Origin: an uncultured Alphaproteobacteria bacterium
Lineage (GTDB): Bacteria > Pseudomonadota > Alphaproteobacteria > UBA9655
Assembly (NCBI GenBank): GCA_937967795.1
Contig: CALBSK010000082.1
Coordinates: 1 to 22,854 of the forward strand
Length of the DNA: 22,854 nucleotides
Reading direction: 5' to 3'
Shown: piece after piece, positions 1-8,335 of the stretch
Layout of the letters: each line of letters opens with the position of its first letter
Position numbering within the stretch: the stretch's first letter is position 1
Position numbers and translations under genes: made by a program
The notes under the pieces: model-generated
The model's input: only the letters and a program-made list of their open reading frames with translations
The model's database searches: none
Told to the model about the DNA's origin: nothing

Positions 1-176
1 TGAAACAAAAAGCGGCTCCTCAAAAGCAAACAAAACGACAAGACGTTCAAGCAGCACCTAAAGCCCTCGATAAGAAAGTGCGAGATAGCAAACCAGCCCC
101 TCAGCAAAGAGTGAAACAAAAAGCGGCTCCTCAAAAGCAAACAAAACGACAAGACGTTCAAGCAGCCCCTAAAGCA
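1..176 (+). repeat. In-frame 111-bp tandem repeat, partial array
   Basis: Bases 1-65 recur at 112-176 with only two differences (an A/C change near base 56 and the last base). The period is 111 bp, exactly 37 codons, so gain or loss of a unit keeps the frame. The unit encodes a Lys/Gln/Ala/Pro-rich basic segment beginning VKQKAAPQKQTKRQ. The left copy is cut by the window edge, so further copies may lie outside. Near-identity at the DNA level points to recent duplication. Confidence 0.9.
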
Positions 177-1181
177 CAAAGGGGTCAAAAGTCAGCTCAA
201 AGTAATCCAAAGTTAAAACAAGCTGTTGAGCAAACCAAAAAAAGACTTGAGAACTTTCGTAAAGAACAGATCGCGAAAAGAAGAGCTAAGAATAATCAAG
301 TTCCGCAACAAACAGCAGAGCAACGCCGTCAACAAATGCTTCTTCAAGCGCTTACCGCCTTTGACACCACTCCTTTTGTAAAAGAACCTAAAGTTAGAGG
401 TTTGGATGATTTCGTATCAACAGAGAACTATGTTCAAAGTAATCTAGGATACGGTGGACAACGCGCAAGAACAGAGCAATATAAAGAGGTTGCTGGATAC
501 TCTACCTATCTTGACTTACCAACAGCTCCTATTATTCATCCCTACGATCCCACCGGAGGTAATGAAAGGGGTTATTTAACACCCGCCTTTACTTTAAATC
601 TTAAATTACCTTCTTCTTTTCTTGAACACGCTTCAACTTCTCTGCCAGAAGCTCTCCTTCGTAACTTGATTGGTATCAAGCCTACTAACATTGATGCATT
701 TTTGGAAGTTCAAGATATGCCATGGACACCAGGAACCCGCCTTCTTTTCAGGCCTCAATATTGGCTTGATCCTAATGCACCTAATCAAAGTCTTACCCCC
801 TATTCTAAGGAATTTACTGTTCAGGTAGGTCTATTTTCGAAACAGGCTGGGGGGCCGGTTATTGAACGTCAACCTGCAAACGGACTTCTTGAAGAGCGCG
901 GAATTTCTACCCATAATAATCCTGGAAGTCCGTTAATTGTCTCATCAGCAAATACCTTGCCCATATATCTTCTGGACGTAGATCAAACCCATGTGTTCTT
1001 TTCTTTAACAAAGCATGGAGATCGAGCTGCAGTGGTTAAACATATCTTGCTCAATCCTGCAGATGAAGTCCTTTTTGAACGTAGTTTAGCGGCCTCTACA
1101 AATCCGAGACAACTTCGAGAAAATATGAGAAGGACTGGGGGCTTTAGTAGAGGGGATCTTGCAGATGAATTTGAATTATAG
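1..1181 (+). CDS. Unrecognised repeat-containing protein, 5' partial
   Basis: I do not recognise this protein. The reading frame is open to the left edge of the window (first whole codon at position 3), so the GTG at 78 is an internal valine codon and not the start; the real gene begins upstream. The visible part has two sections. Roughly the first 110 residues are low-complexity and strongly basic, rich in Lys, Gln, Ala and Pro, and contain a 37-residue tandem repeat. The remaining 280 or so residues look like a globular domain with alternating hydrophobic segments and many aromatic and Pro/Gly residues. There is no cysteine anywhere in the visible protein, and no membrane segment. Charged, repetitive N-terminal regions joined to an unfamiliar domain occur in surface, secreted or nucleic-acid-binding proteins, but nothing here decides between these. 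The gene ends at TAG 1179-1181, just before a strong terminator, so it is the last gene of its transcript. Confidence 0.8.
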   Translation, partial: KQKAAPQKQTKRQDVQAAPKALDKKVRDSKPAPQQRVKQKAAPQKQTKRQDVQAAPKAQRGQKSAQSNPKLKQAVEQTKKRLENFRKEQIAKRRAKNNQVPQQTAEQRRQQMLLQALTAFDTTPFVKEPKVRGLDDFVSTENYVQSNLGYGGQRARTEQYKEVAGYSTYLDLPTAPIIHPYDPTGGNERGYLTPAFTLNLKLPSSFLEHASTSLPEALLRNLIGIKPTNIDAFLEVQDMPWTPGTRLLFRPQYWLDPNAPNQSLTPYSKEFTVQVGLFSKQAGGPVIERQPANGLLEERGISTHNNPGSPLIVSSANTLPIYLLDVDQTHVFFSLTKHGDRAAVVKHILLNPADEVLFERSLAASTNPRQLRENMRRTGGFSRGDLADEFEL

Positions 1182-1205
1182 CTAACAAACGCGCCTCTTA
1201 AAGAA

Positions 1206-1250
1206 CTATTGGCTCTTGCCTAAAAAGGGCAAGAGCCAATAGCTTTCTCT
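1206..1250 (+). terminator. Strong hairpin terminator
   Basis: A perfect 15-bp inverted repeat (1206-1220 with 1228-1242) encloses a 7-base loop and is followed by CTTTCTCT, a U-rich but interrupted tail. An A-rich stretch on the left can pair partly with the T-rich tail, so the structure could also act on the other strand. It lies 24 bp past the stop of the orphan gene and separates it from the lysC operon. Rho-independent termination is inferred from the structure. Confidence 0.8.
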
Positions 1251-1334
1251 CCTCACGTCATACGACCCGAAATATAAAATTTCTTTTACTTGATATTCCC
1301 CGTCTTATGGCCCTTGCACCGCGACGCAGAAATC

Positions 1335-1363
1335 TTGTTTTTCTCTTCAAAACACGCTATAGA
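1335..1363 (+). promoter_or_regulatory. Candidate promoter of the lysC operon
   Basis: TTGTTT at 1335-1340 and TATAGA at 1358-1363 are separated by 17 bp, a fair sigma-70-type match (weak -35, good -10). Transcription would start near 1370, giving a very short leader before lysC. This fits a start codon at 1387 better than one at 1378. It was found by eye and not tested. Confidence 0.4.
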
Positions 1364-1386
1364 AGAGCTCTTAAGAGATGGGGATT

Positions 1387-2616
1387 ATGGGCTGCATTGT
1401 TCAAAAATTCGGAGGCACATCCGTAGCCACCCTTGATTTAATTAAAAAAGCTGCTTTACGCACAAAAGCGGAAACCGAAATTGGTCATCGCGTGGTCGTG
1501 GTTGTTTCAGCGATGGCCGGAAAGACGAATGCTCTCGTAAACTATGTACGTGACCTTTCAACAACTTATGATCGTGCAGAATTTGATACAATTGTTTCTT
1601 CAGGGGAACAAATCACGGCAGGGCTTCTGGCTCTATCTCTTCAAAACATGGGAATTCCAGCTCGTTCGTGGCTAGGTTGGCAAATTCCAATTTATACTTC
1701 TTCTCATTATACTCAAGCAAAAATTGAACGTATTGAAACTGAATTTCTTTTAAAAGATCTGAATAAAGGGATTGTTGCTGTCGTTGCTGGTTTTCAAGGA
1801 TTAAGCCCCGAAGGGCGTATTACAACTTTAGGGCGAGGCGGATCAGACACAACAGCCGTTGCTCTTGCCGCAGCTCTTCATGCTGAGCGCTGTGATATAT
1901 TTACGGACGTTGAGGGAGTGTACACGGCCGACCCGCGCTATGTAACGGCAGCAGGTAAGCTTGAGCATATTGCTTATCAGGAAATGCTTGAATTAGCCGC
2001 TCAAGGAGCAAAAGTTCTTCAAAGGGAATCAGTTGAATTGGCGATGCAACATCATGTGCAACTGCGGGTTCTCTCAAGTCTTTCAGATGCGCCAGGCACC
2101 CTTGTCTCAAGCGAGACTGAACCCAAAGCTCACCGAAACCATATACGAGGCCTCGCCCATACTCTACAGACTGAAAAACTTACTCTATACGCTCTCCCAC
2201 AAATACCTACAAAAATTGATGAAATTAAAGCTTTGCTGAAATCTCAATATATTACTCTTGACCTGATTCAACTGAATCTTTCCATTTATAAGCAAACTTT
2301 CGATTTCTCTTTCACTATTCAAACAAGCGATGTAGAACGTGCGATAGCAATTCTACAAAAGGAAAAAAATAAACTTCAGTTTAACCATTTATTAAGAGAT
2401 TCTCTTGTAGCAAAGATATCTGTCATTGGCTCGGGACTGCAAACTGAACACAGTGCTTCTCATAAACTTTTTCAAACCTTACGAGAAGAAGGAATCAACG
2501 TTCAGGCAGTCTCTGCTTCAGATATTAAGTTAAGCGTGTTAATACCTTCAAATGAGGTAGAACGTATAGTATCAAGCTTACACACGGTGTATCAATTGGA
2601 CGCAAAGGAAACTTGA
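1387..2616 (+). CDS. lysC: Aspartate kinase
   Basis: It phosphorylates aspartate with ATP, the first step toward lysine, diaminopimelate, threonine and methionine. The N-terminal kinase domain shows KFGGTS within the first dozen residues, SSGEQITAG, the GRGGSDTTA nucleotide-binding motif near residue 152, and FTDVEGVYTADPR just after it. The last 150 or so residues form the ACT-type regulatory region, with GSGLQTEHSASHKLFQTL and GINVQAVSASDIKLSVL, which in this family binds lysine and/or threonine. Length (about 409 aa) is normal. I place the start at ATG 1387, because family members usually have the KFGG lysine near residue 7; ATG 1378 adds three residues and is the alternative. The stop touches the next start codon, so the genes are probably translationally coupled. 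In a host-associated bacterium its likely role is diaminopimelate supply for peptidoglycan (inference). Confidence 0.95.
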   Translation: MGCIVQKFGGTSVATLDLIKKAALRTKAETEIGHRVVVVVSAMAGKTNALVNYVRDLSTTYDRAEFDTIVSSGEQITAGLLALSLQNMGIPARSWLGWQIPIYTSSHYTQAKIERIETEFLLKDLNKGIVAVVAGFQGLSPEGRITTLGRGGSDTTAVALAAALHAERCDIFTDVEGVYTADPRYVTAAGKLEHIAYQEMLELAAQGAKVLQRESVELAMQHHVQLRVLSSLSDAPGTLVSSETEPKAHRNHIRGLAHTLQTEKLTLYALPQIPTKIDEIKALLKSQYITLDLIQLNLSIYKQTFDFSFTIQTSDVERAIAILQKEKNKLQFNHLLRDSLVAKISVIGSGLQTEHSASHKLFQTLREEGINVQAVSASDIKLSVLIPSNEVERIVSSLHTVYQLDAKET

Positions 2617-3660
2617 ATGGAGTCAGTAGAGCAACATTTAGATGCATTATGGGCAGCTGGAAAGAACTTTTTAGGTGTCCGTTACGCCATATTAGGGGGA
2701 GCGATGACGTGGGTTTCTGAACGCAACCTCGTCTCTGCCATTTCTAATGCGGGAGGGTTTGGTGTTATTGCGTCAGGTGCTATGTCCCCCGCACTTTTGC
2801 AGGCTGAGATTCAAGGAACGCAAGCTCTGACCCAAAAGCCCTTTGGCGTCAATCTTATTACTCTTCATCCTCAACTTATGGAATTAATAGATGTATGCGT
2901 AAAACAAAATGTTACCCACGTTGTTCTCGCAGGCGGTCTTCCTCCTGCTCAAGCTATTACAAAACTTAAAGACTGGGGGCTTAAGGTTATTTGCTTTGCT
3001 CCCGCCCTTATTTTAGCAAAAAAACTCATTAAGCTTGGTGTTGATGCTCTTATTATAGAAGGTATGGAAGCTGGTGGGCATATTGGTCCTGTTTCTACAA
3101 ACGTTTTAGCTCAAGAAATTCTCCCTCATATTGCTGAAGTTCCTGTTTTTGTTGCAGGCGGCATTGGACGAGGGGAAGCAATTGTTTCTTTTCTGGAGAT
3201 GGGTGCAGCTGGTTGTCAGTTAGGCACCCGTTTTGTATGTACGACAGAATGCATTGCTCATCCAGATTTTAAAAAAGCGTTTGTTAGAGCTCAAGCACGA
3301 GACGCAACGATTTCTTCACAATTGGACCCACGCTTTCCTGTTATTCCAGTGCGTGCTATTACAAATCAAGCGACGAAAGATTTTATGACGTACCAAAAGG
3401 ATCTTATTGATAAAGTTGATCGCAACGAGATGGAGCTTAAAGAAGCTCAATTGAATATTGAACATTTTTGGGCCGGAGCTCTCCGCCGGGCTGTTCTTGA
3501 AGGTGATATCGAGCATGGCTCAATAATGGCGGGGCAGAGTGTCGGAATGGTTACCTGTGAACAACCAACTCAGGAAATTATTGAAGAAATCCTTTACCAA
3601 GCGAAACAATCCCTTTTTTCTCGTCCCATCTTCAAACAAAGGCCAACTGAGAAATGCTAA
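2617..3660 (+). CDS. Nitronate monooxygenase / FabK-like FMN enzyme
   Basis: This is a TIM-barrel FMN flavoenzyme of the 2-nitropropane dioxygenase/FabK superfamily. Visible motifs are AILGGAMTWVSE and NAGGFGVIASG at the N-terminus, EGMEAGGHIG with the conserved histidine at residue 155, the GGIG phosphate-binding turn at 181-184, and GAAGCQLGTRF at 196-206. The C-terminal SIMAGQSVGMV motif is also typical. Members either oxidise alkyl nitronates or reduce enoyl-ACP in fatty acid synthesis; sequence reading alone does not decide which. The ATG directly follows the lysC stop (TGA ATG) and the gene overlaps ptsP by 7 bp, so it sits inside a compact operon. Many alphaproteobacteria have lysC and ptsP nearly adjacent, so its position between them is noteworthy. 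FabK function would be essential if no FabI exists elsewhere in the genome, which the window cannot show. Confidence 0.85.
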   Translation: MESVEQHLDALWAAGKNFLGVRYAILGGAMTWVSERNLVSAISNAGGFGVIASGAMSPALLQAEIQGTQALTQKPFGVNLITLHPQLMELIDVCVKQNVTHVVLAGGLPPAQAITKLKDWGLKVICFAPALILAKKLIKLGVDALIIEGMEAGGHIGPVSTNVLAQEILPHIAEVPVFVAGGIGRGEAIVSFLEMGAAGCQLGTRFVCTTECIAHPDFKKAFVRAQARDATISSQLDPRFPVIPVRAITNQATKDFMTYQKDLIDKVDRNEMELKEAQLNIEHFWAGALRRAVLEGDIEHGSIMAGQSVGMVTCEQPTQEIIEEILYQAKQSLFSRPIFKQRPTEKC

Positions 3661-5915
3661 CTCTTTTAGCCCATGATTCTCGGTCACCTCTTTACAATCT
3701 CTTACAAAAGCTAGGAGAAATTCTCGCAAAACCCCAAATTCTACCCGCACGCCTTACAATCGCATTAAAAACAGTGGCACAAGAAATGGGGGCTGCAACA
3801 GCAATTCTTTATCTCCTCACACCAGATCGGTATTTAGACGTTTACGCAGATTATGATTCTGTGAACCCGCGTCATAAAAAAATAAGATTTCGCATTGGAG
3901 AAGGTGTTGTTGGATTCATCGCAGCAATAGGCAAAAGCATTATTTGTGATAATATTGCGCGCCATCCCAATTTTCTCTTACGCCCTGGGATTGCAGATCA
4001 TGTGAATGTGTCTCTTCTTGGCGTTCCTCTTATCTCTTCTAAAGGCATAGTGGGTGTCCTTACTTTGCAAAATCCTCTTTCCAAACCTTTCGAAAAATGG
4101 AGGGAAAAGGCGTTAATGGAAATCGGCAATTTTTTTGCCAATCTTCCAGAGCTGGAGCGTTTTCCAACATTCAATCCTACGGAAGGCAAAATTTCGGATA
4201 CACATACCCTTCAAGGTATTTCCTTTAATTCTGGCCTGGCTATTGGTACAGCCGTTGTTCATCAACCTTATTCCTGGAAAGAAACAGATTTTTCTCAAAA
4301 CATAAAAGAGGAAAGGTTACGTCTTAAAACGGCTATTCGCGATATGATCGACGCCATTGATCAACTTGTCGCCTCAACTCCCCCCTTTGAAAAAGATACG
4401 CATGATGTCCTCACTTCTTACCGAATGATAGCCTCTGATCGAGGCTGGATCCGAAAAATGCAAGAATATATTCAAAAAGGATTTACGGCAGAGGCTGCTG
4501 TCCAAAAAGTTCGACGCCATACCCGCGAACGATTTGCTCAAATTGGTGACCATCATCTCAAAGGGCCTTTGTCTGACCTTGAAGATCTCGCAAGTCGCCT
4601 TTTAAAGCATTTATCTGGAAAAAATTCAATTTTGGAAGATATTCCAGAATCTACCATACTGGTTGCACACAATCTGGGCCCTGCTGAATTTCTTGATTAT
4701 GATCGTCGTTTTATTAAGGGACTTGTTTTAGAAGAAGGTTTTCACACAGCGCATGTGGCTATCCTTGCGCGTGCTCTGGATATTCCAGTTGTCGGACGTA
4801 TCCCCCTCCTTTTAACACATGTCGAAGCCGGTGACAAACTGATTGTCAACGGAGAACAAGGAACCGTTACTGTTAATCCAGATAGTGAAGCCTTTCATGC
4901 GACCCGGGAAAAAATTACTGAACTGAAAAAATGGCAGATTCTTAATAAAGAGCTAGGAGACAAGCTCTGTGAAACACTTGACGGTATCCCCCTCTCCTTA
5001 ACATTAAATGCTGGCCTTCCCATTGATTTACACCATCTCGATGAACTTTCATTTGAAGGGGTTGGGCTTTATCGTACCGAAATTCCTTTTATGATGAGGT
5101 CTTCTTTTCCCGATGTAAAAACTCAAATTGAAATTTATAAGGATATTATTGAACAAGCTAAAGGAAAACCTATTACCTTTCGAACTCTCGATATTGGAGG
5201 GGATAAAGTCGTCCCCTATATGTGGCGTATTCAAGATGAAAATCCCGTATTAGGATGGCGTGCTATCCGAGTAACCCTTGATAAACCCAGTATCTTTCAT
5301 CAACAAGTTCGTGCTCTTATTCATGCAAGCCAAGGAAAAGAATTACGTCTTCTTTTTCCTATGATTTCTGAACTCTCAGAATATCGAGAAGCGCGTCAAC
5401 ACGTTGAGCAAGAATGGTTACGCGCCCAACAAGGTCACATCCCCTTGCCCTCCTCTCTTATCTACGGAATTATGCTGGAAGTTCCTTCGATTGTGGATCA
5501 ACTCGACCCCCTTCTTGAAGAAGTCGACTTCCTTTCTATCGGAACAAATGATCTTTTTCAGTTTTTTTATGCCTGCGATCGTACAAATCCAAACGTCTCA
5601 AATCGCTATGATGTTCTTTCCTCTTCCTTTCTAAGATATTTACGTAAAATCCATATCATTTGTGAAAAGGCAAATGTTCCTGTCAGTATATGTGGAGAAA
5701 TGGCGGGAAAACCCTTAGAAGCTCTCGCTCTTCTTGCTATAGGATATCGTTCATTATCTGTTTCAGGACCATCGGCAGGTCATGTAAAAAAAATGATCTT
5801 AAATCTTCCCTTAAAAAAGGCAGAAACCTTACTTTTCGAGGCATTAGAAACCTATTCCCCTTCTTTGAGACCTTTGCTTCTTTCTTTTGCACAACAACAT
5901 CATTTGTTAACTTAA
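3654..5915 (+). CDS. ptsP: PTS enzyme I, nitrogen branch (GAF-EI-Ntr)
   Basis: It autophosphorylates from phosphoenolpyruvate and passes the phosphate to NPr, starting the regulatory nitrogen PTS. Order of domains: an N-terminal GAF sensor (about residues 20-165), the EI N-domain and swivelling phosphohistidine domain, and a C-terminal PEP-binding barrel. The phosphorylated histidine is most likely His367 in HTAHVAILARAL. Barrel motifs are GVGLYRTEIPFM (479-490), LDIGGDK (513-519), SIGTNDLFQF (628-637) and CGEMAGKPLEA, whose conserved cysteine is Cys680. Nothing essential looks lost and the length, 753 aa, is normal for PtsP. The start ATG 3654 lies inside the end of the preceding gene (7-bp overlap). 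The gene for NPr or EIIA-Ntr is not in this window. In alphaproteobacteria this system senses glutamine through GAF and affects (p)ppGpp via Rel/SpoT; a Rel/SpoT gene lies about 6 kb away. Confidence 0.93.
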   Translation: MLTLLAHDSRSPLYNLLQKLGEILAKPQILPARLTIALKTVAQEMGAATAILYLLTPDRYLDVYADYDSVNPRHKKIRFRIGEGVVGFIAAIGKSIICDNIARHPNFLLRPGIADHVNVSLLGVPLISSKGIVGVLTLQNPLSKPFEKWREKALMEIGNFFANLPELERFPTFNPTEGKISDTHTLQGISFNSGLAIGTAVVHQPYSWKETDFSQNIKEERLRLKTAIRDMIDAIDQLVASTPPFEKDTHDVLTSYRMIASDRGWIRKMQEYIQKGFTAEAAVQKVRRHTRERFAQIGDHHLKGPLSDLEDLASRLLKHLSGKNSILEDIPESTILVAHNLGPAEFLDYDRRFIKGLVLEEGFHTAHVAILARALDIPVVGRIPLLLTHVEAGDKLIVNGEQGTVTVNPDSEAFHATREKITELKKWQILNKELGDKLCETLDGIPLSLTLNAGLPIDLHHLDELSFEGVGLYRTEIPFMMRSSFPDVKTQIEIYKDIIEQAKGKPITFRTLDIGGDKVVPYMWRIQDENPVLGWRAIRVTLDKPSIFHQQVRALIHASQGKELRLLFPMISELSEYREARQHVEQEWLRAQQGHIPLPSSLIYGIMLEVPSIVDQLDPLLEEVDFLSIGTNDLFQFFYACDRTNPNVSNRYDVLSSSFLRYLRKIHIICEKANVPVSICGEMAGKPLEALALLAIGYRSLSVSGPSAGHVKKMILNLPLKKAETLLFEALETYSPSLRPLLLSFAQQHHLLT

Positions 5916-5918
5916 TAT

Positions 5919-8123
5919 TTATTTTAAACTAAACTTTTCTTTTTTCAATAAATGAGCGAATTTTTCACTCTCAACAGCTTTACTAAACAGAAACCCCTGC
6001 CCTTCTCCACACCCGTGATTTTGAAGGAAAGAAAGCTGCTCTTGAGTTTCTATTCCTTCCGCAATAACGGATAATTTTAATTCCTGAGCCATCGCAAGGA
6101 TCGCTCGAACAATGCCTGCGTCGTCAGAGTCAGTCGTCATATCTTGAACAAAAGATTTATCAATTTTAATTTTATTTACCGGAAAACGTTTAAGGTAACT
6201 TAAACTTGAATAGCCCGTCCCAAAATCATCAATAACAAGCCCTACTCCAATTTTTTTCAAATTTTTCATAATATTAAGAAAAGCTTCTGTGTTTCCCATG
6301 ATAATACTTTCTGTTAATTCTAAATCCAAATAGCGAGGCTCTAACTGAGTCTCCATTAAAATTTCACGGACTATTTTTGTAATATCTCTTTGTTTAAACT
6401 GCTGGGCTGATAAATTAACGGCTATACATACAGGAGGTAATCCTATTTTTTGCCAGCTTTTATTTTGAAAACAGGCCGTACGTAAGATCCATTCACCAAT
6501 AGAAAGGATCAACCCTGTTTCTTCTGCAATGGGAATAAATTCTAAAGAAGGAATCAGCCCACGTTTAGGATGATACCAGCGTAACAAGGCCTCTCCCCCA
6601 ACTATAGTGCCCGTCCTCAAATCAATGATAGGTTGATAATGTAAAGTTAGCTGATTATTCGCAAATGCTGTATGCAAATCATTTGCAAGCTCTAATTGGT
6701 TTTTCGTATACTTATTCATTTCAGAATTATAAAATTTATAATTATTTCGTCCTTCAGCTTTTGCGTAATACATGGCGCTGTCAGCATTCTTAAGAAGAGT
6801 AGTGGGATCGTAGCCATCTTTAGGAAGAATACTGATTCCTACGCTACTGGTAATATTCAGCCTATAAGTTCCAATAATAAAGACTTCTTCTAATATGTGT
6901 AAGCATTTCTCAACGATCGGAATAATCTCTCCTTCTTCCGAAAGAGCCGTTAATAAGATGATAAATTCATCTCCTCCCCAACGAGAAACCGTATCATTTT
7001 CTCTAACACACCTCTCTAATCTCCGGGCAACCGTCTGCAAGAGAACATCTCCAACGTCATGGCCCAGACTATCATTTACATACTTAAATCGATCAAGATC
7101 AAAGAAAAGGATGGCAGCTATTTGTGGGCTCCGTTTAGAATAGGTTGAAGCTTGTTTAATACGATCCAAAAGAATAACCCGGCTTGGGAGGAGTGTTAAA
7201 GGATCAGTGGTAGCTTGAAATATCAGTTGGTTTTCCAGCTGTATTTTTTTTGTCACATCTCGAAAACTAAACACCCGACCAATGATCTCATTCCCCTGCA
7301 TTTGTGGCATGGTGTACCGTTCAAAAATTCTTCCATCTTTAAATTCAATCCTTCCAATCACTTCTTTACCAGGTTCCGGATTGTAAAAATGCTCGAGATC
7401 CTTAATAAATTGCTTAGAATCTTTAACTTGATCCAATACATATTTAGAAGCTTCTTCCCCCCTTCCTGAAACTAAAACAGACTCGGGAATATTCCACATT
7501 TTTCTAAATTTTTGGTTATATCCTACAATTTTTCTTTCCCTATCAACCACGAGAATTCCGTCTGCAGTAGCTTCTAAGGTGGCTTTACTCAAAGCTAATG
7601 ATCTTTCTAGCTTTAATTCGTTTTCAAGAGCAGCTACTTCTATCTTTTTTCGGGCAATAATTTCCTTTTTCAATATTTTCACATAATGATAAGTCAAAAT
7701 AAGAGAGACCGTTAATCCTAATAATAATATTATGAATATTTTTGATCGAATAAAAAAATATTCTTGATTAAATGGGTTGCTGATTACTATTTCTAAATTA
7801 GCCTTATAAAAAGGATTTTCCTTTATTAACAAATAACTTTTGAGCCGAATTAATCCTGATAAAAAGAGAAAAAATAATGCCCAAGAGAGCGCTTGAGAAT
7901 CAGAATCTCTAAGTTTCGAATAAAGTAAAAAAATACAACTTACAACAAAAGCTACAAGGGAAAGCAACTGGAGTTGAATATGAAAAGAATAAAACATTTC
8001 ATTTAATTTTTGATTTTTTAAGAATATGCTTCCTAAAATAAAAAACGAAAAAAAGGTATAGAAATAATCATATTTCCTTAGATGAGTAAAAATAAGAAGC
8101 TCTAGATTTTTTATCCATTTCAT
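5919..8123 (-). CDS. Membrane PAS-GGDEF-EAL cyclic-di-GMP enzyme
   Basis: This bifunctional candidate could both make and degrade the second messenger cyclic di-GMP. About four membrane helices occupy residues 21-36, 50-68, 78-96 and 127-148, followed by a short helical linker and a PAS domain (about 178-292). The diguanylate cyclase domain carries intact GGDEF (383-387) and an inhibitory I-site RxxD at 374-377 in the right spacing. The phosphodiesterase domain carries EAL (511-513), DDFGTGYSSL (632-641) and AEG with Glu689, so both catalytic halves look competent. Its stop lies 3 bp from the convergent ptsP stop. There is no clear Shine-Dalgarno; a TATAAT on the coding strand (8132-8137) lies just upstream of the ATG, which could mean a nearly leaderless message (weak inference). 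The cognate signal cannot be read from the sequence. Confidence 0.93.
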   Translation of the reverse strand: MKWIKNLELLIFTHLRKYDYFYTFFSFFILGSIFLKNQKLNEMFYSFHIQLQLLSLVAFVVSCIFLLYSKLRDSDSQALSWALFFLFLSGLIRLKSYLLIKENPFYKANLEIVISNPFNQEYFFIRSKIFIILLLGLTVSLILTYHYVKILKKEIIARKKIEVAALENELKLERSLALSKATLEATADGILVVDRERKIVGYNQKFRKMWNIPESVLVSGRGEEASKYVLDQVKDSKQFIKDLEHFYNPEPGKEVIGRIEFKDGRIFERYTMPQMQGNEIIGRVFSFRDVTKKIQLENQLIFQATTDPLTLLPSRVILLDRIKQASTYSKRSPQIAAILFFDLDRFKYVNDSLGHDVGDVLLQTVARRLERCVRENDTVSRWGGDEFIILLTALSEEGEIIPIVEKCLHILEEVFIIGTYRLNITSSVGISILPKDGYDPTTLLKNADSAMYYAKAEGRNNYKFYNSEMNKYTKNQLELANDLHTAFANNQLTLHYQPIIDLRTGTIVGGEALLRWYHPKRGLIPSLEFIPIAEETGLILSIGEWILRTACFQNKSWQKIGLPPVCIAVNLSAQQFKQRDITKIVREILMETQLEPRYLDLELTESIIMGNTEAFLNIMKNLKKIGVGLVIDDFGTGYSSLSYLKRFPVNKIKIDKSFVQDMTTDSDDAGIVRAILAMAQELKLSVIAEGIETQEQLSFLQNHGCGEGQGFLFSKAVESEKFAHLLKKEKFSLK

Positions 8124-8335
8124 AAAAATTTATTATAGTTTTAAAAAAATTATAATTAACATTATGAACGAGAAAAATTAAAATTTAATAAATGAGGTCC
8201 GAAAAAGGAAATTCAGACCTGAATCTAACCCGTTGATAGTCCTAATCAAAATAAAAATGAGTTGTTGCAAAGCTTAAAGACAAACAAACCCATGCAGAAA
8301 CATTTATTTCCACGTATGATGAGCCCATCATGGAT

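Noticed and set aside
78..80. GTG as the start of the first gene
   Set aside because: The frame stays open upstream to the window edge and the upstream codons belong to the same 37-residue repeat, so this is an internal valine codon.
1..176. CRISPR-like repeat array
   Set aside because: The repeats are 111 bp apart, in frame and coding, without unique spacers of regular size; this is a protein repeat.
8317..8332. ATGATG/CATCAT hairpin after leucine dehydrogenase as terminator
   Set aside because: Only 6 bp, low GC and no T-run on the minus strand.
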